From an uncultured Erysipelotrichaceae bacterium (GTDB taxonomy: Bacteria > Bacillota_I > Bacilli_A > Erysipelotrichales > Erysipelotrichaceae): DNA of 6,423 nucleotides. Shown one piece after another: positions 1 through 5,916 of this stretch; position 1 is the first letter of the stretch; each line of letters begins with the position of its first letter. A model generated the notes under the pieces. The model searched no databases. It was not told the origin of the DNA and saw only the letters and a program-made list of their open reading frames with translations. The stretch is taken from contig CAJKOS010000106.1 of the NCBI GenBank assembly GCA_905201565.1, forward strand, positions 1-6,423. Reading direction: 5' to 3'. A program made the translations under genes and the position numbers.

Positions 1-17
1 GAATAGAATCCATTGAG

Positions 18-22
18 AGGAG
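18..22 (+). promoter_or_regulatory. Ribosome binding site of tex
   Basis: AGGAG lies 9 bases before the ATG at 32 and fixes that start. No promoter for tex is visible in the 31 bases available upstream, so it may lie outside the window or tex may be co-transcribed with an upstream gene. Confidence 0.8.
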
Positions 23-31
23 TACAGCCCG

Positions 32-2593
32 ATGAACGAAGAAATTATGCAGAAAATAGCCGCTGATCTGAAGGTCAGCGTTGAGCAGGTACAGAATACA
101 CTGAACCTTCTTGCGGAAGGCAATACCGTACCGATGATTGCCCGTTACCGTAAGGATGTGACAAAGGGTCTTGATGAAGAGCAGATTCTCTTCATTGAGA
201 AGCAGTTCGATTACCAGAACAAACTGAAGGAAAGAAAGGAAGATGTTCTGCGCCTGATTGAACAGCAAGGCAAGCTGACAGAAGAAATCCGTGCTTCTGT
301 TATGGCTGCGGACAAGCTTTCCATCGTAGAAGATATTTATCGTCCATATGCACAGAAGAAAAAGACACGTGCAGCTACAGCGATCAAGAATGGTTTACAG
401 CCACTGGCTGACTGGATGCTTGCACTACCAAAAGAAGGCAGTCTTGAAGAAGAAGCCGCAAAGTACGTCAATGAAAATGTAGCGGATGTATCAGCTGCCA
501 TCCAGGGGGCAAAGGATATCATTGCTGAGGTTGTGTCTGATAACCCTCAGCAAAGATGGGCATTTAAAGACAATATTCTCAAGACGGGTGTTCTTGTGAC
601 AAAGCTCAAGAAGGACGCCAAGGATGAAAACAAGGTCTATGAGATGTACTATGACCGCAGTGAGAAGATTTCTACCATTGCCGATCACAGAGTCATGGCT
701 ATTGACAGAGCAGAAAAGGAAAAAGTTATTACTGTAAGCTTTGTCTTTGATGAAGAATATCTTGTTTCTGAAGCGGTAAAGAACTTGTTGAAGGGTGAAA
801 GCACCATTGTGGAAGAAGAGATCAATGTTGCTGCAAAGGATGGCTGCACAAGATTGTTATTCCCATCGATTGAAAGAGAAATCCGTTCTGAGCTTTCTGA
901 CAGGGCGCATACAAAGTCTATTGAAGTGTTCTCCATGAACCTTGAGAAATTGTTGTTACAGGCACCGCTCAAGGGTCGTGTAGTACTTGGTTTTGACCCT
1001 GGTTATGTCAATGGCTGCAAGCTTGCGGTTATTGATGAAACCGGAAAGATGCTCGAAGTTGCCAAGGTTGTGCCGTTTGGCAATCGTAAACCGGATATGC
1101 CAGGTGCCAAGAAGAAGTTGTTGGAACTGATTCAGAAGTACAATGTACGCATTGTTGCGATTGGTAATGGTACTGCCAGCCGTGAGAGTGAACAGCTCAT
1201 TGCGGACCTGATTAAGGAAAATAACCTGGATCTTGAATATGCCATTGTTTCGGAAGCTGGTGCTTCGGTATGGTCTGCCCAGGAAGCAGCCCGCAAGGAA
1301 TTCCCGGATATGGCAATTGAAGAAAGATCTGCAGTTTCCATCGGTCGAAGATTGCTCGATCCGCTTGCAGAACTGATCAAGATCGATCCGAAGTCCATCG
1401 GTGTCGGCCAGTATCAGCATGACCTGCCGCAGAAGGCACTTTCTGAAAGACTCGATGAAGTAGTCATGAAGTGCGTCAACAGAACAGGTGCCGATGTCAA
1501 TACGGCAAGTGAAGAATTGCTCACCCATATTTCCGGCTTGAATGCGGCTATTGCAAGAGAGATTGTGGCGTATAGAAATGCGAACGGCAGATTCACTGAC
1601 CGCAGGCAGCTTTTGGATGTCAAGAAACTTGGTCCTAAGGCGTTTACGCAGTGTGCAGGTTTCTTACGTATTGTTGGTGGTGATGAACCACTGGATGAAA
1701 CAAGTATCCATCCGGAGTCTTATGAAGCAGCCCGTGCTCTCATGAAGGCTTGTGGTATTACTGCACTTGGTGAAGCGGATGCACAGTTCCCAGAAGACAA
1801 GGTCAAGGACCTCGGTATTGGAGAATATACGCTCAAGGATATTGAAGATGCGATTCGTCAGCCGCTTCGTGACTACCGCGACCAGTTTGAAGGCGCATTG
1901 TTAAGAAGCGACATCCTCGATATCAAAGACCTCTCCATCGGTGACAAACTTTCCGGCACAGTCAGAAATGTAGTTGACTTTGGAGCATTTGTCGATGTCG
2001 GTCTTCATGAAGACGGGCTCGTACTTCCTTCCCGTATGTCAAAGGACAGAGTCACAGATCCATCTGCTATGGTTTCAGTAGGCGATATTGTGGATGTATG
2101 GGTTGCGGAAATTGATGTGGAAAGAAACCGTGTCGCACTTTCTATGATTCCGCTTGATGCCCTTAAGGACAAGGAAGAAAAGATGAAGGAAAACCGCAGC
2201 CACCGTAAGGAAAGAAAGCCGCGCATGAAGCTGGATGAACTGACGGTTGGAGAAAAGTACAGCGGTGTTGTCGAAAACCTGACAGAGTATGGTGCTTTCG
2301 TTAACATTGGTGCCAAGAAAGCAGGTCTTCTTCATGTATCAAGAATGTCTATGGACAAGGTGGAAGATCCTTCCACAATGGTCAAACCCGGCGACAAGGT
2401 AGAAGTCTATGTGACAGAAGTGGATACAGAAAAGAACAGATTGTCTCTTTCTTTGCTTTCTCTTGATGAGCTTAAGGAGAAGGAGGCAAAACATCCACAT
2501 CGCAATAACAGATCCAATCATTCCCACCGTGATAATAAGCCGGTAACCATGGATGATGCCATGGCTAGGCTGATGGAGAGATTTGGCAAGTAA
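32..2593 (+). CDS. tex: Tex-family transcription accessory protein with two S1 RNA-binding domains
   Basis: The 853-residue protein is a clear Tex/YhgF/YdcI homologue, a cytoplasmic nucleic-acid-binding protein family linked to transcription and RNA metabolism. The helical Tex N-terminal region covers about residues 1-310. The RNase H-like YqgF domain follows, beginning at GRVVLGFDPG (315-324) and containing the IGNGTASRESE segment. A helix-hairpin-helix region spans about 484-550 (RTGADVNTAS, then SGLN and KLGPKAF). A first S1 domain lies at about 634-705 and a second at about 737-812. A charged basic linker (about 711-733) separates the two S1 domains, and a His/Asn/Arg-rich tail ends the protein. 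Known family members such as B. subtilis YdcI and E. coli YhgF are roughly 720-780 residues long and have one S1 domain; the second S1 and tail account for the extra length here. A perfect reading frame, good ribosome binding site and own terminator indicate an intact gene. Family assignment is near certain; the exact cellular role is not. Confidence 0.96.
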   Translation: MNEEIMQKIAADLKVSVEQVQNTLNLLAEGNTVPMIARYRKDVTKGLDEEQILFIEKQFDYQNKLKERKEDVLRLIEQQGKLTEEIRASVMAADKLSIVEDIYRPYAQKKKTRAATAIKNGLQPLADWMLALPKEGSLEEEAAKYVNENVADVSAAIQGAKDIIAEVVSDNPQQRWAFKDNILKTGVLVTKLKKDAKDENKVYEMYYDRSEKISTIADHRVMAIDRAEKEKVITVSFVFDEEYLVSEAVKNLLKGESTIVEEEINVAAKDGCTRLLFPSIEREIRSELSDRAHTKSIEVFSMNLEKLLLQAPLKGRVVLGFDPGYVNGCKLAVIDETGKMLEVAKVVPFGNRKPDMPGAKKKLLELIQKYNVRIVAIGNGTASRESEQLIADLIKENNLDLEYAIVSEAGASVWSAQEAARKEFPDMAIEERSAVSIGRRLLDPLAELIKIDPKSIGVGQYQHDLPQKALSERLDEVVMKCVNRTGADVNTASEELLTHISGLNAAIAREIVAYRNANGRFTDRRQLLDVKKLGPKAFTQCAGFLRIVGGDEPLDETSIHPESYEAARALMKACGITALGEADAQFPEDKVKDLGIGEYTLKDIEDAIRQPLRDYRDQFEGALLRSDILDIKDLSIGDKLSGTVRNVVDFGAFVDVGLHEDGLVLPSRMSKDRVTDPSAMVSVGDIVDVWVAEIDVERNRVALSMIPLDALKDKEEKMKENRSHRKERKPRMKLDELTVGEKYSGVVENLTEYGAFVNIGAKKAGLLHVSRMSMDKVEDPSTMVKPGDKVEVYVTEVDTEKNRLSLSLLSLDELKEKEAKHPHRNNRSNHSHRDNKPVTMDDAMARLMERFGK

Positions 2594-2596
2594 TGC

Positions 2597-2624
2597 AAAA
2601 GGCGGTCAGATGATCGCCTTTTTT
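2597..2624 (+). terminator. Rho-independent terminator after tex
   Basis: The stem GGCGGTC (2601-2607) pairs with GATCGCC (2612-2618), with one G-T wobble and a four-base AGAT loop. It is extended by AAAA/TTTT and followed by a six-T tract ending at 2624. It starts 3 bases after the tex stop codon. The hairpin core is identical to the one following the toxin gene at 3255-3277. Confidence 0.92.
2600..2623 (+). repeat. Direct repeat, left copy (terminator hairpin)
   Basis: These 24 bases are identical, base for base, to 3254-3277, including the non-pairing loop. The two copies bracket the toxin-antitoxin pair at a period of 654 bases. The identity is read directly from the sequence; that it marks an insertion boundary is inference. 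Confidence 0.9.
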
Positions 2625-2666
2625 GCACAACTCAAATAAGAAATATGAAAGAAAAAATAAAGAAAA

Positions 2667-2695
2667 TTGCTTTATAATATGTTGCCTGATATGAT
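2667..2695 (+). promoter_or_regulatory. Putative promoter of the toxin-antitoxin operon
   Basis: TTGCTT (2667-2672) and TATGAT (2690-2695) are separated by exactly 17 bases, a plausible sigma-A -35/-10 pair giving a start near 2702 and a leader of about 18 bases. A perfect TATAAT also lies at 2673-2678 but has no convincing -35 box. The surrounding AT-rich sequence is where an autoregulatory RelB-type operator would be expected, but no clean inverted repeat is visible. Either -10 element could be the one used. Confidence 0.5.
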
Positions 2696-2705
2696 GTATA
2701 TAGAA

Positions 2706-2714
2706 GAGAGGTGA
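2706..2714 (+). promoter_or_regulatory. Ribosome binding site deciding the antitoxin start
   Basis: GAGAGGTGA is ideally spaced (about 6 bases) from the ATG at 2720. The upstream in-frame GTG at 2711 lies inside this site, so it cannot be the start. Confidence 0.75.
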
Positions 2715-2719
2715 TACGC

Positions 2720-2983
2720 ATGTCAGAGATGGTGAATGTCAATATCAAGATGGATTCTTCAGTGAAGAAAGCAATGGAAGAGGTTTGTGAACAGCTTGGT
2801 CTGTCACTTAGTGCAGCTTTTACCATTTATGCTAGAAAAGTTGGCAGAGAAAAGAGAATTCCATTTGAAGTATCTATTGATCCATTCTATGATGCCTCTA
2901 ATATTTCATATCTTGAAAAGAAATATGAGGATTACAAAAATGGTAAATTGAAAGTTGCCGAACACAGCCTGATTGAGGATTGA
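2720..2983 (+). CDS. relB: RelB/DinJ-family antitoxin of a type II toxin-antitoxin system
   Basis: This 87-residue protein has the hallmarks of RelB/DinJ ribbon-helix-helix antitoxins. An N-terminal beta strand VNVNIKM (5-11) is followed by a helix to about residue 26, then LGLSLSAAFTIYARKV (26-41) and the typical IPFEV segment (47-51). The C-terminal part (DPFYDASN, then a charged helix ending HSLIED) would be the toxin-wrapping region. In this family the N-terminus dimerises, binds the operator and represses the operon, while the C-terminus neutralises the toxin. The start at ATG 2720 is chosen from the ribosome binding site; a GTG nine bases upstream gives a longer but less likely product. 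The antitoxin precedes the toxin by 4 bases, as expected for a coupled module. DinJ/RelB antitoxins are best known with YafQ/RelE-type toxins, whereas the partner here is YoeB-like. Confidence 0.9.
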   Translation: MSEMVNVNIKMDSSVKKAMEEVCEQLGLSLSAAFTIYARKVGREKRIPFEVSIDPFYDASNISYLEKKYEDYKNGKLKVAEHSLIED

Positions 2984-2987
2984 TCGG

Positions 2988-3254
2988 ATGAAGAAATATT
3001 TAAAGTGGGATGCGGATGCATGGGATGATTATTTGTATTGGCAGAAGACGGACAAAAAAACGATGAAAAGGGTAAATGATCTGATTAAAGATATCATGCG
3101 AGACCCATTTCATGGCATCGGAAAACCAGAAGGATTAAAGGGAAATCTTTCAGGACTTTGGAGTAGAAGGATTGATGGTGAACACAGAATTGTTTACCTT
3201 GTGGAGTATGATAGTATATTGATCTTTTCATGCAGAGGTCATTACAATATTTGA
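2988..3254 (+). CDS. yoeB: YoeB/Txe-family mRNA interferase toxin
   Basis: The 88-residue product matches the YoeB/Txe family along its full length: WDDYLYWQKTDKK (12-24), DPFHGIGKPEGLK (39-51), LSGLWSRRI (54-62), EHRIVY (65-70) and the C-terminal CRGHY (82-86). YoeB toxins fold like RelE and cleave mRNA at the ribosome, stopping translation. The residues corresponding to the E. coli active-site Glu46, Arg65, His83 and Tyr84 appear to be present as Glu48, Arg67, His85 and Tyr86, so the toxin looks catalytically intact. The start is ATG 2988, preceded by TGAGGA at 2974-2979 inside the end of the antitoxin gene; a TTG at 2973 would overlap the antitoxin and is unlikely. Four bases separate the antitoxin stop from this start, implying coupled translation. 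The stop codon directly abuts the right copy of the terminator repeat. Confidence 0.94.
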   Translation: MKKYLKWDADAWDDYLYWQKTDKKTMKRVNDLIKDIMRDPFHGIGKPEGLKGNLSGLWSRRIDGEHRIVYLVEYDSILIFSCRGHYNI

Positions 3255-3277
3255 GGCGGTCAGATGATCGCCTTTTT
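3254..3277 (+). repeat. Direct repeat, right copy (terminator hairpin)
   Basis: Identical to 2600-2623 over 24 bases. Its first base is the last base of the toxin stop codon. The sequences diverge immediately on both sides (G versus A upstream, A versus T downstream). Confidence 0.9.
3255..3277 (+). terminator. Rho-independent terminator after the toxin gene
   Basis: The stem GGCGGTC (3255-3261) and GATCGCC (3266-3272) encloses an AGAT loop and is followed by five T residues. It would end the toxin-antitoxin transcript. The acetyltransferase ribosome binding site follows within 15 bases, leaving little room for a separate promoter, so the downstream gene may depend on read-through. Confidence 0.85.
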
Positions 3278-3294
3278 AAAAAGAAGGAGACTAT

Positions 3295-3816
3295 ATGATA
3301 CGATACGAAGTATTGACGAAAGAGCATAAAGATGTAGAAGAAGTCAGAAAGTTCTATGACTATTCTTTCCCGGATGATGAAAGGATGCCATTTGACAGGC
3401 TGCTCAATATGGCGGATGATAGCCATGTGATGTATGCCTGGTATGATGAAGATAAGCTCATTGGTATGACATTTACCTTTGTCTATGATCAGCTTGCATA
3501 TCTCAGTTACATTTGTATCCAAAAGGAAGAACAGAACCATGGCTATGGTTCAAAGATTCTCAATGCCATTGAGAATATGTATTCCCGTATTGTGGTAGAT
3601 ATAGAACAAATCAAAACAGAACAGGATGAAGAACAGATCCGACGTAAACAGTTCTATCTGAGAAACAGTTTCCATGAAACAGGTGTGTTCTACTTCATTT
3701 ACAATGTGGACTATGAATTGTTAAGTACAGGAGAGTCTGTAACAGGTGATGAATGGAATGCCCTGATTCATGCTTTCTGGGGAAAGTTTGCGGATACGGC
3801 AAGGATTTATGAGTGA
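3295..3816 (+). CDS. GNAT-family N-acetyltransferase
   Basis: A 173-residue protein with a GNAT fold signature. LSYICIQKEEQ (70-80) is the beta-4 strand region. It leads into QNHGYGSKIL (80-89), a good match to the Q/R-x-x-G-x-G/A motif that binds the acetyl-CoA pyrophosphate. FYLRNSFHETG (120-130) corresponds to the typical 'FYxxxGF' region after the cofactor site. GNAT enzymes transfer an acetyl group from acetyl-CoA to an amine; the substrate (small molecule, antibiotic or protein N-terminus) cannot be told from sequence. An AAGGAG-type ribosome binding site (about 3284-3289) sits just before ATG 3295. It lies between two terminators, so it is probably a single-gene unit or expressed by read-through from the tex/toxin side. 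The C-terminal 30 residues, with the GDEWNALIHAFWG segment, are not part of the core fold and I do not recognise them. Confidence 0.85.
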   Translation: MIRYEVLTKEHKDVEEVRKFYDYSFPDDERMPFDRLLNMADDSHVMYAWYDEDKLIGMTFTFVYDQLAYLSYICIQKEEQNHGYGSKILNAIENMYSRIVVDIEQIKTEQDEEQIRRKQFYLRNSFHETGVFYFIYNVDYELLSTGESVTGDEWNALIHAFWGKFADTARIYE

Positions 3817-3847
3817 ATGATAAATTTCACTCATTTTTTTGTTTTTT
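3809..3847 (+). terminator. Rho-independent terminator overlapping the acetyltransferase stop codon
   Basis: GAGTGAA (3811-3817) pairs perfectly with TTCACTC (3826-3832). Two further A-T pairs extend the stem outward (3809-3810 with 3833-3834), and an eight-base loop separates the arms. A T-rich tract follows (TTTTTTT, G, TTTTTT). The last sense codon and the TGA stop of the acetyltransferase lie within the left arm of the stem. Confidence 0.9.
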
Positions 3848-3883
3848 CTAAAACCTTTTCCAATCTCATTCGTCTATACAGTG

Positions 3884-3890
3884 AAAGGAG
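3884..3890 (+). promoter_or_regulatory. Ribosome binding site of the 58-codon ORF
   Basis: AAAGGAG is 4 bases before ATG 3895. It selects this start over an upstream in-frame ATG at 3817, which lies inside the preceding terminator. No well-spaced -35/-10 pair is evident between 3848 and 3883; TATACA at 3875-3880 is the best -10-like match and lacks a partner. Confidence 0.65.
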
Positions 3891-3894
3891 AATT

Positions 3895-4071
3895 ATGTTT
3901 GAAGCATTTATCCGATTGTTCTGCAGTGTTCTGGATGCTTTGTCACTCGATCAGGAAGCAGTGAGAAATATCACTGACAGCATTCTGGCAATGCAGGATG
4001 GTATGGAAAGGAAACAGATTGGAGGAAATGATGATGAAAAAGTGGATGGTCAAAATGATGATGGTTTGTAG
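3895..4071 (+). CDS. Small protein of unknown function overlapping the lipoprotein gene
   Basis: A 58-residue product that I do not recognise. The first half (FEAFIRLFCSVLDALSLDQE) looks like an amphipathic helix with one cysteine. The second half is very polar and acidic, with NDDEKVDGQNDDGL at the C-terminus. A strong ribosome binding site 4 bases upstream supports translation. Its last 38 bases overlap the start of the lipoprotein gene in another frame, and the lipoprotein ribosome binding site lies within it, so translational coupling is likely. The acidic tail is largely dictated by the overlapping ATG-rich lipoprotein start and may carry no function of its own. It could be a real small protein, a regulatory leader ORF, or the decayed remnant of a longer gene. 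Confidence 0.5.
   Translation: MFEAFIRLFCSVLDALSLDQEAVRNITDSILAMQDGMERKQIGGNDDEKVDGQNDDGL
4021..4027 (+). promoter_or_regulatory. Ribosome binding site deciding the lipoprotein start
   Basis: GGAGGAA lies 6 bases before ATG 4034. Three consecutive in-frame ATG codons occur at 4028, 4031 and 4034; only the last, or possibly the middle one, has usable spacing. The upstream in-frame ATG at 3998 has no comparable site. Confidence 0.7.
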
Positions 4072-5065
4072 TTTGGCTGCTGGAGGATTTCTGCTGACAG
4101 GTTGTTCAACCAATACGGTGACGGTCTATCTTGTGACGGATGATTTGGTTGTCAATACGACATGGGGTAGTCCTAAGGCAAGGGTTTCATTTGAGGACTA
4201 TGGTGCAGACTATTCAGCATTTGATGCAAAGTATGGCATACAGGATTCAGACAGTGTATCAGCCATTGAAGGAAAGCGGGACGAGTATCTTGCCGGAGAA
4301 GAGTTTAAGGACAGTGTGGAGTATACGGTAACCTATCCTGAAGGCAAGGAGAATGGAGACATTGCTAATGGGGATGTGATTACCATCACTGCTTCTTATG
4401 ATGAAGAAGTTGCTAAGGAAGCACATATTCATGTAGAAAATGCGGTGTACCAGTATACGGTCAGTGGCCTTGAAGAATATGAGGCCCTTGATTTGTTTGA
4501 AGGTGTAGAAGTGTATTGGGAAAAGGAACAATACAATATCAATGTTGGTATAACAAACAATGAAAGCAATCCAATTCTCAAGGATATGTACTACCAAACA
4601 ATGGAGGAAACAGAGGATGGTGTTGTGACATTGCGGGCAAATGTGAGTGATGCACAGCTCTATGAACAGGGTTACTATGCCAAAGATGATGTGTATGAAA
4701 AGACATTTGATTTGGGAAAGAAACCAGATCTGGAGTTTGATGTCAGTGACCCTGAGGTCAAAGAAGCCTGTCTTCAGTCTGCCAGGGACTATGCAGAAGC
4801 GATGATGCGTGATTGCGGTACAGTTACGGTTGATGAACTGACAGGTGATATGACAGCCAGTATTGTAAGTTATGAGCTCAGTGATCCTGAGATGCCACGA
4901 CATGGATTTGCGACCATCAGGATTACCCTAAACCTTTCAGATGGTACAAAGCTTACAAGAGAAAAGACAGCGTATGTGTTCCGTTTGGAAGATGGGTCAT
5001 TGGATGATCTTGAAGAGTATTCCTTTTCTTCTTGTGAGGTGAGACGTAATAACCTCGTACTATAA
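4034..5065 (+). CDS. Putative exported lipoprotein
   Basis: The 343-residue product begins with a lysine-containing N-region (MKKWMVK) and a short hydrophobic core. The lipobox is LTGC, with the acceptor cysteine at residue 24 followed by STNTVT. This is a signal for lipidation and outer-face membrane anchoring. The mature part is acidic and beta-rich. A segment with NGD (112-114), a following 'ITITASYDEE' strand, SGLEE (144-148) and LDLFEGVEVYW (152-162) resembles a beta-domain found in various Firmicutes secreted proteins and zinc-ribbon membrane proteins. I recall this resemblance as a pattern and not from a named family. A second all-beta or mixed domain occupies about residues 230-343. 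No enzymatic motif is visible. The gene is translationally coupled to the preceding small ORF and followed, 27 bases later, by the flavoprotein gene with no terminator between, suggesting an operon. Lipoprotein status is well supported; function is unknown. Confidence 0.82.
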   Translation: MKKWMVKMMMVCSLAAGGFLLTGCSTNTVTVYLVTDDLVVNTTWGSPKARVSFEDYGADYSAFDAKYGIQDSDSVSAIEGKRDEYLAGEEFKDSVEYTVTYPEGKENGDIANGDVITITASYDEEVAKEAHIHVENAVYQYTVSGLEEYEALDLFEGVEVYWEKEQYNINVGITNNESNPILKDMYYQTMEETEDGVVTLRANVSDAQLYEQGYYAKDDVYEKTFDLGKKPDLEFDVSDPEVKEACLQSARDYAEAMMRDCGTVTVDELTGDMTASIVSYELSDPEMPRHGFATIRITLNLSDGTKLTREKTAYVFRLEDGSLDDLEEYSFSSCEVRRNNLVL

Positions 5066-5074
5066 TGGTTATAG
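5060..5074 (+). promoter_or_regulatory. Perfect dyad overlapping a TATAAT hexamer
   Basis: CTATAA (5060-5065) and TTATAG (5069-5074) form a perfect inverted repeat around TGG. It overlaps the lipoprotein stop codon and contains TATAAT (5061-5066), a consensus -10 hexamer. No good -35 box is spaced correctly upstream; the nearest, TTGTGA at 5032, is 23 bases away. It could be an operator or internal promoter for the flavoprotein gene, or chance in AT-rich sequence. Confidence 0.3.
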
Positions 5075-5092
5075 AATTGAGGGGTAATACGT

Positions 5093-5914
5093 ATGGATAA
5101 GAAACAATATGATCAATTGATACAGGATGGCAGGTTGTTTATGCATAACATGCATGGGGATGAAACAGATGTGGAATGGACTTCCGATCAGATCAAGAAG
5201 CTTCCACAGCCACCACTTGTTAAAGAACAGATGAGTGAGGAAGTTATTCCCCTGACAAGAGACTTTGAAAATTGCATTAAAGAACATGATTTCTTAGCTC
5301 TGTTAAGAACACGCAAAAGCAACCGTGTCTATACAGATGGGACGATGACCATTGATCAGTTGTCATTTCTTTTGTGGGCAGTACAGGGTGTCAAAAGCAT
5401 TCGTGGCAAGAGCTATGCAACATTGCGCACAGTACCAAGTGGTGGGGCAAGACATCCGTTTGAGACATATATGATTGTTCGCAACATTGAGGGATTGAAA
5501 CAGGGTTTATACCACTACCTGCCTATGTCACACAGCCTTGAATTTCTCAAAGAGATTGAGGATATAGAAGAAGTGATGAACAAGGCAGTATGTGAACAGG
5601 CATGGGTGAAGAAAGCCAGTGTGTTGTTTGTCTTTACCTGTGTGCCATACAGGGCAGAGTGGAGATACAGCTATGATGCACATCGCACAGCACTCATTGA
5701 CCTTGGCCATGTTGGAGAGAACTTGTATCTTGCGTGTGGTGCAGTGCATCTAGGCACATGTGGCATAGCAGCGTTTGATGACTTCTTTGTGAATGACTTC
5801 CTTGGCATTGATGGAAATGAAGAGTTTGTGTGTTATACACAACCAGCAGGTACCGTCAAAGAAGAAGATAAGGCGGCAGAAGATGCTTTCTATAGTTTCC
5901 TGGAAGAGGAATGA
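5093..5914 (+). CDS. SagB-type nitroreductase-like flavoprotein (putative FMN oxidoreductase)
   Basis: A 273-residue protein of the nitroreductase superfamily, closest in motif order to the SagB-type dehydrogenase family. LRTRKSNRVY (71-80) is the FMN-phosphate-binding arginine cluster near the domain start. It is followed by LSFLLWAVQG (90-99), TVPSGGARHP (113-122), GLYHY (138-142), HRTALIDLGHVGENLYLAC (197-215) and LGTCGIAAFDD (220-230). SagB-type proteins use FMN; some oxidise azolines to azoles during thiazole/oxazole peptide maturation, while many stand-alone members have no known substrate. No cyclodehydratase or precursor peptide gene is visible here, so a peptide-maturation role is not supported. 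About 60 residues precede the core domain. TGAGGGG (5078-5084) lies 8 bases before ATG 5093. The gene sits between the lipoprotein and sigma factor genes at very short spacing and is probably co-transcribed with both. Confidence 0.87.
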   Translation: MDKKQYDQLIQDGRLFMHNMHGDETDVEWTSDQIKKLPQPPLVKEQMSEEVIPLTRDFENCIKEHDFLALLRTRKSNRVYTDGTMTIDQLSFLLWAVQGVKSIRGKSYATLRTVPSGGARHPFETYMIVRNIEGLKQGLYHYLPMSHSLEFLKEIEDIEEVMNKAVCEQAWVKKASVLFVFTCVPYRAEWRYSYDAHRTALIDLGHVGENLYLACGAVHLGTCGIAAFDDFFVNDFLGIDGNEEFVCYTQPAGTVKEEDKAAEDAFYSFLEEE

Positions 5915-5916
5915 GT

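Noticed and set aside
956..1528. A 190-codon open frame on the - strand inside tex
   Set aside because: It overlaps the conserved YqgF and helix-hairpin-helix coding region of tex and shows no family resemblance.
2673..2700. A long palindromic operator upstream of the antitoxin
   Set aside because: Comparing the segment with its reverse complement, only the outer TATA/TATA bases and scattered positions match, so no convincing inverted repeat can be claimed.
3094..3540. A 148-codon open frame on the - strand across the toxin and acetyltransferase genes
   Set aside because: It lies antisense to two well-supported genes, crosses the terminator at 3255-3277, has no recognisable protein features, and is a shadow of the + strand coding.
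3895..4071. The 58-codon ORF as a precursor peptide for the SagB-type protein
   Set aside because: Thiazole/oxazole precursors need a core rich in Cys, Ser or Thr. This ORF has one Cys near the N-terminus and an Asp/Asn/Gly-rich tail, and no cyclodehydratase is present.
4259..4903. A 214-codon open frame on the - strand inside the lipoprotein gene
   Set aside because: It is wholly antisense to a gene with a clear ribosome binding site and lipobox. Its translation is rich in His, Ile, Phe and Cys without any recognisable motif, typical of an antisense shadow.
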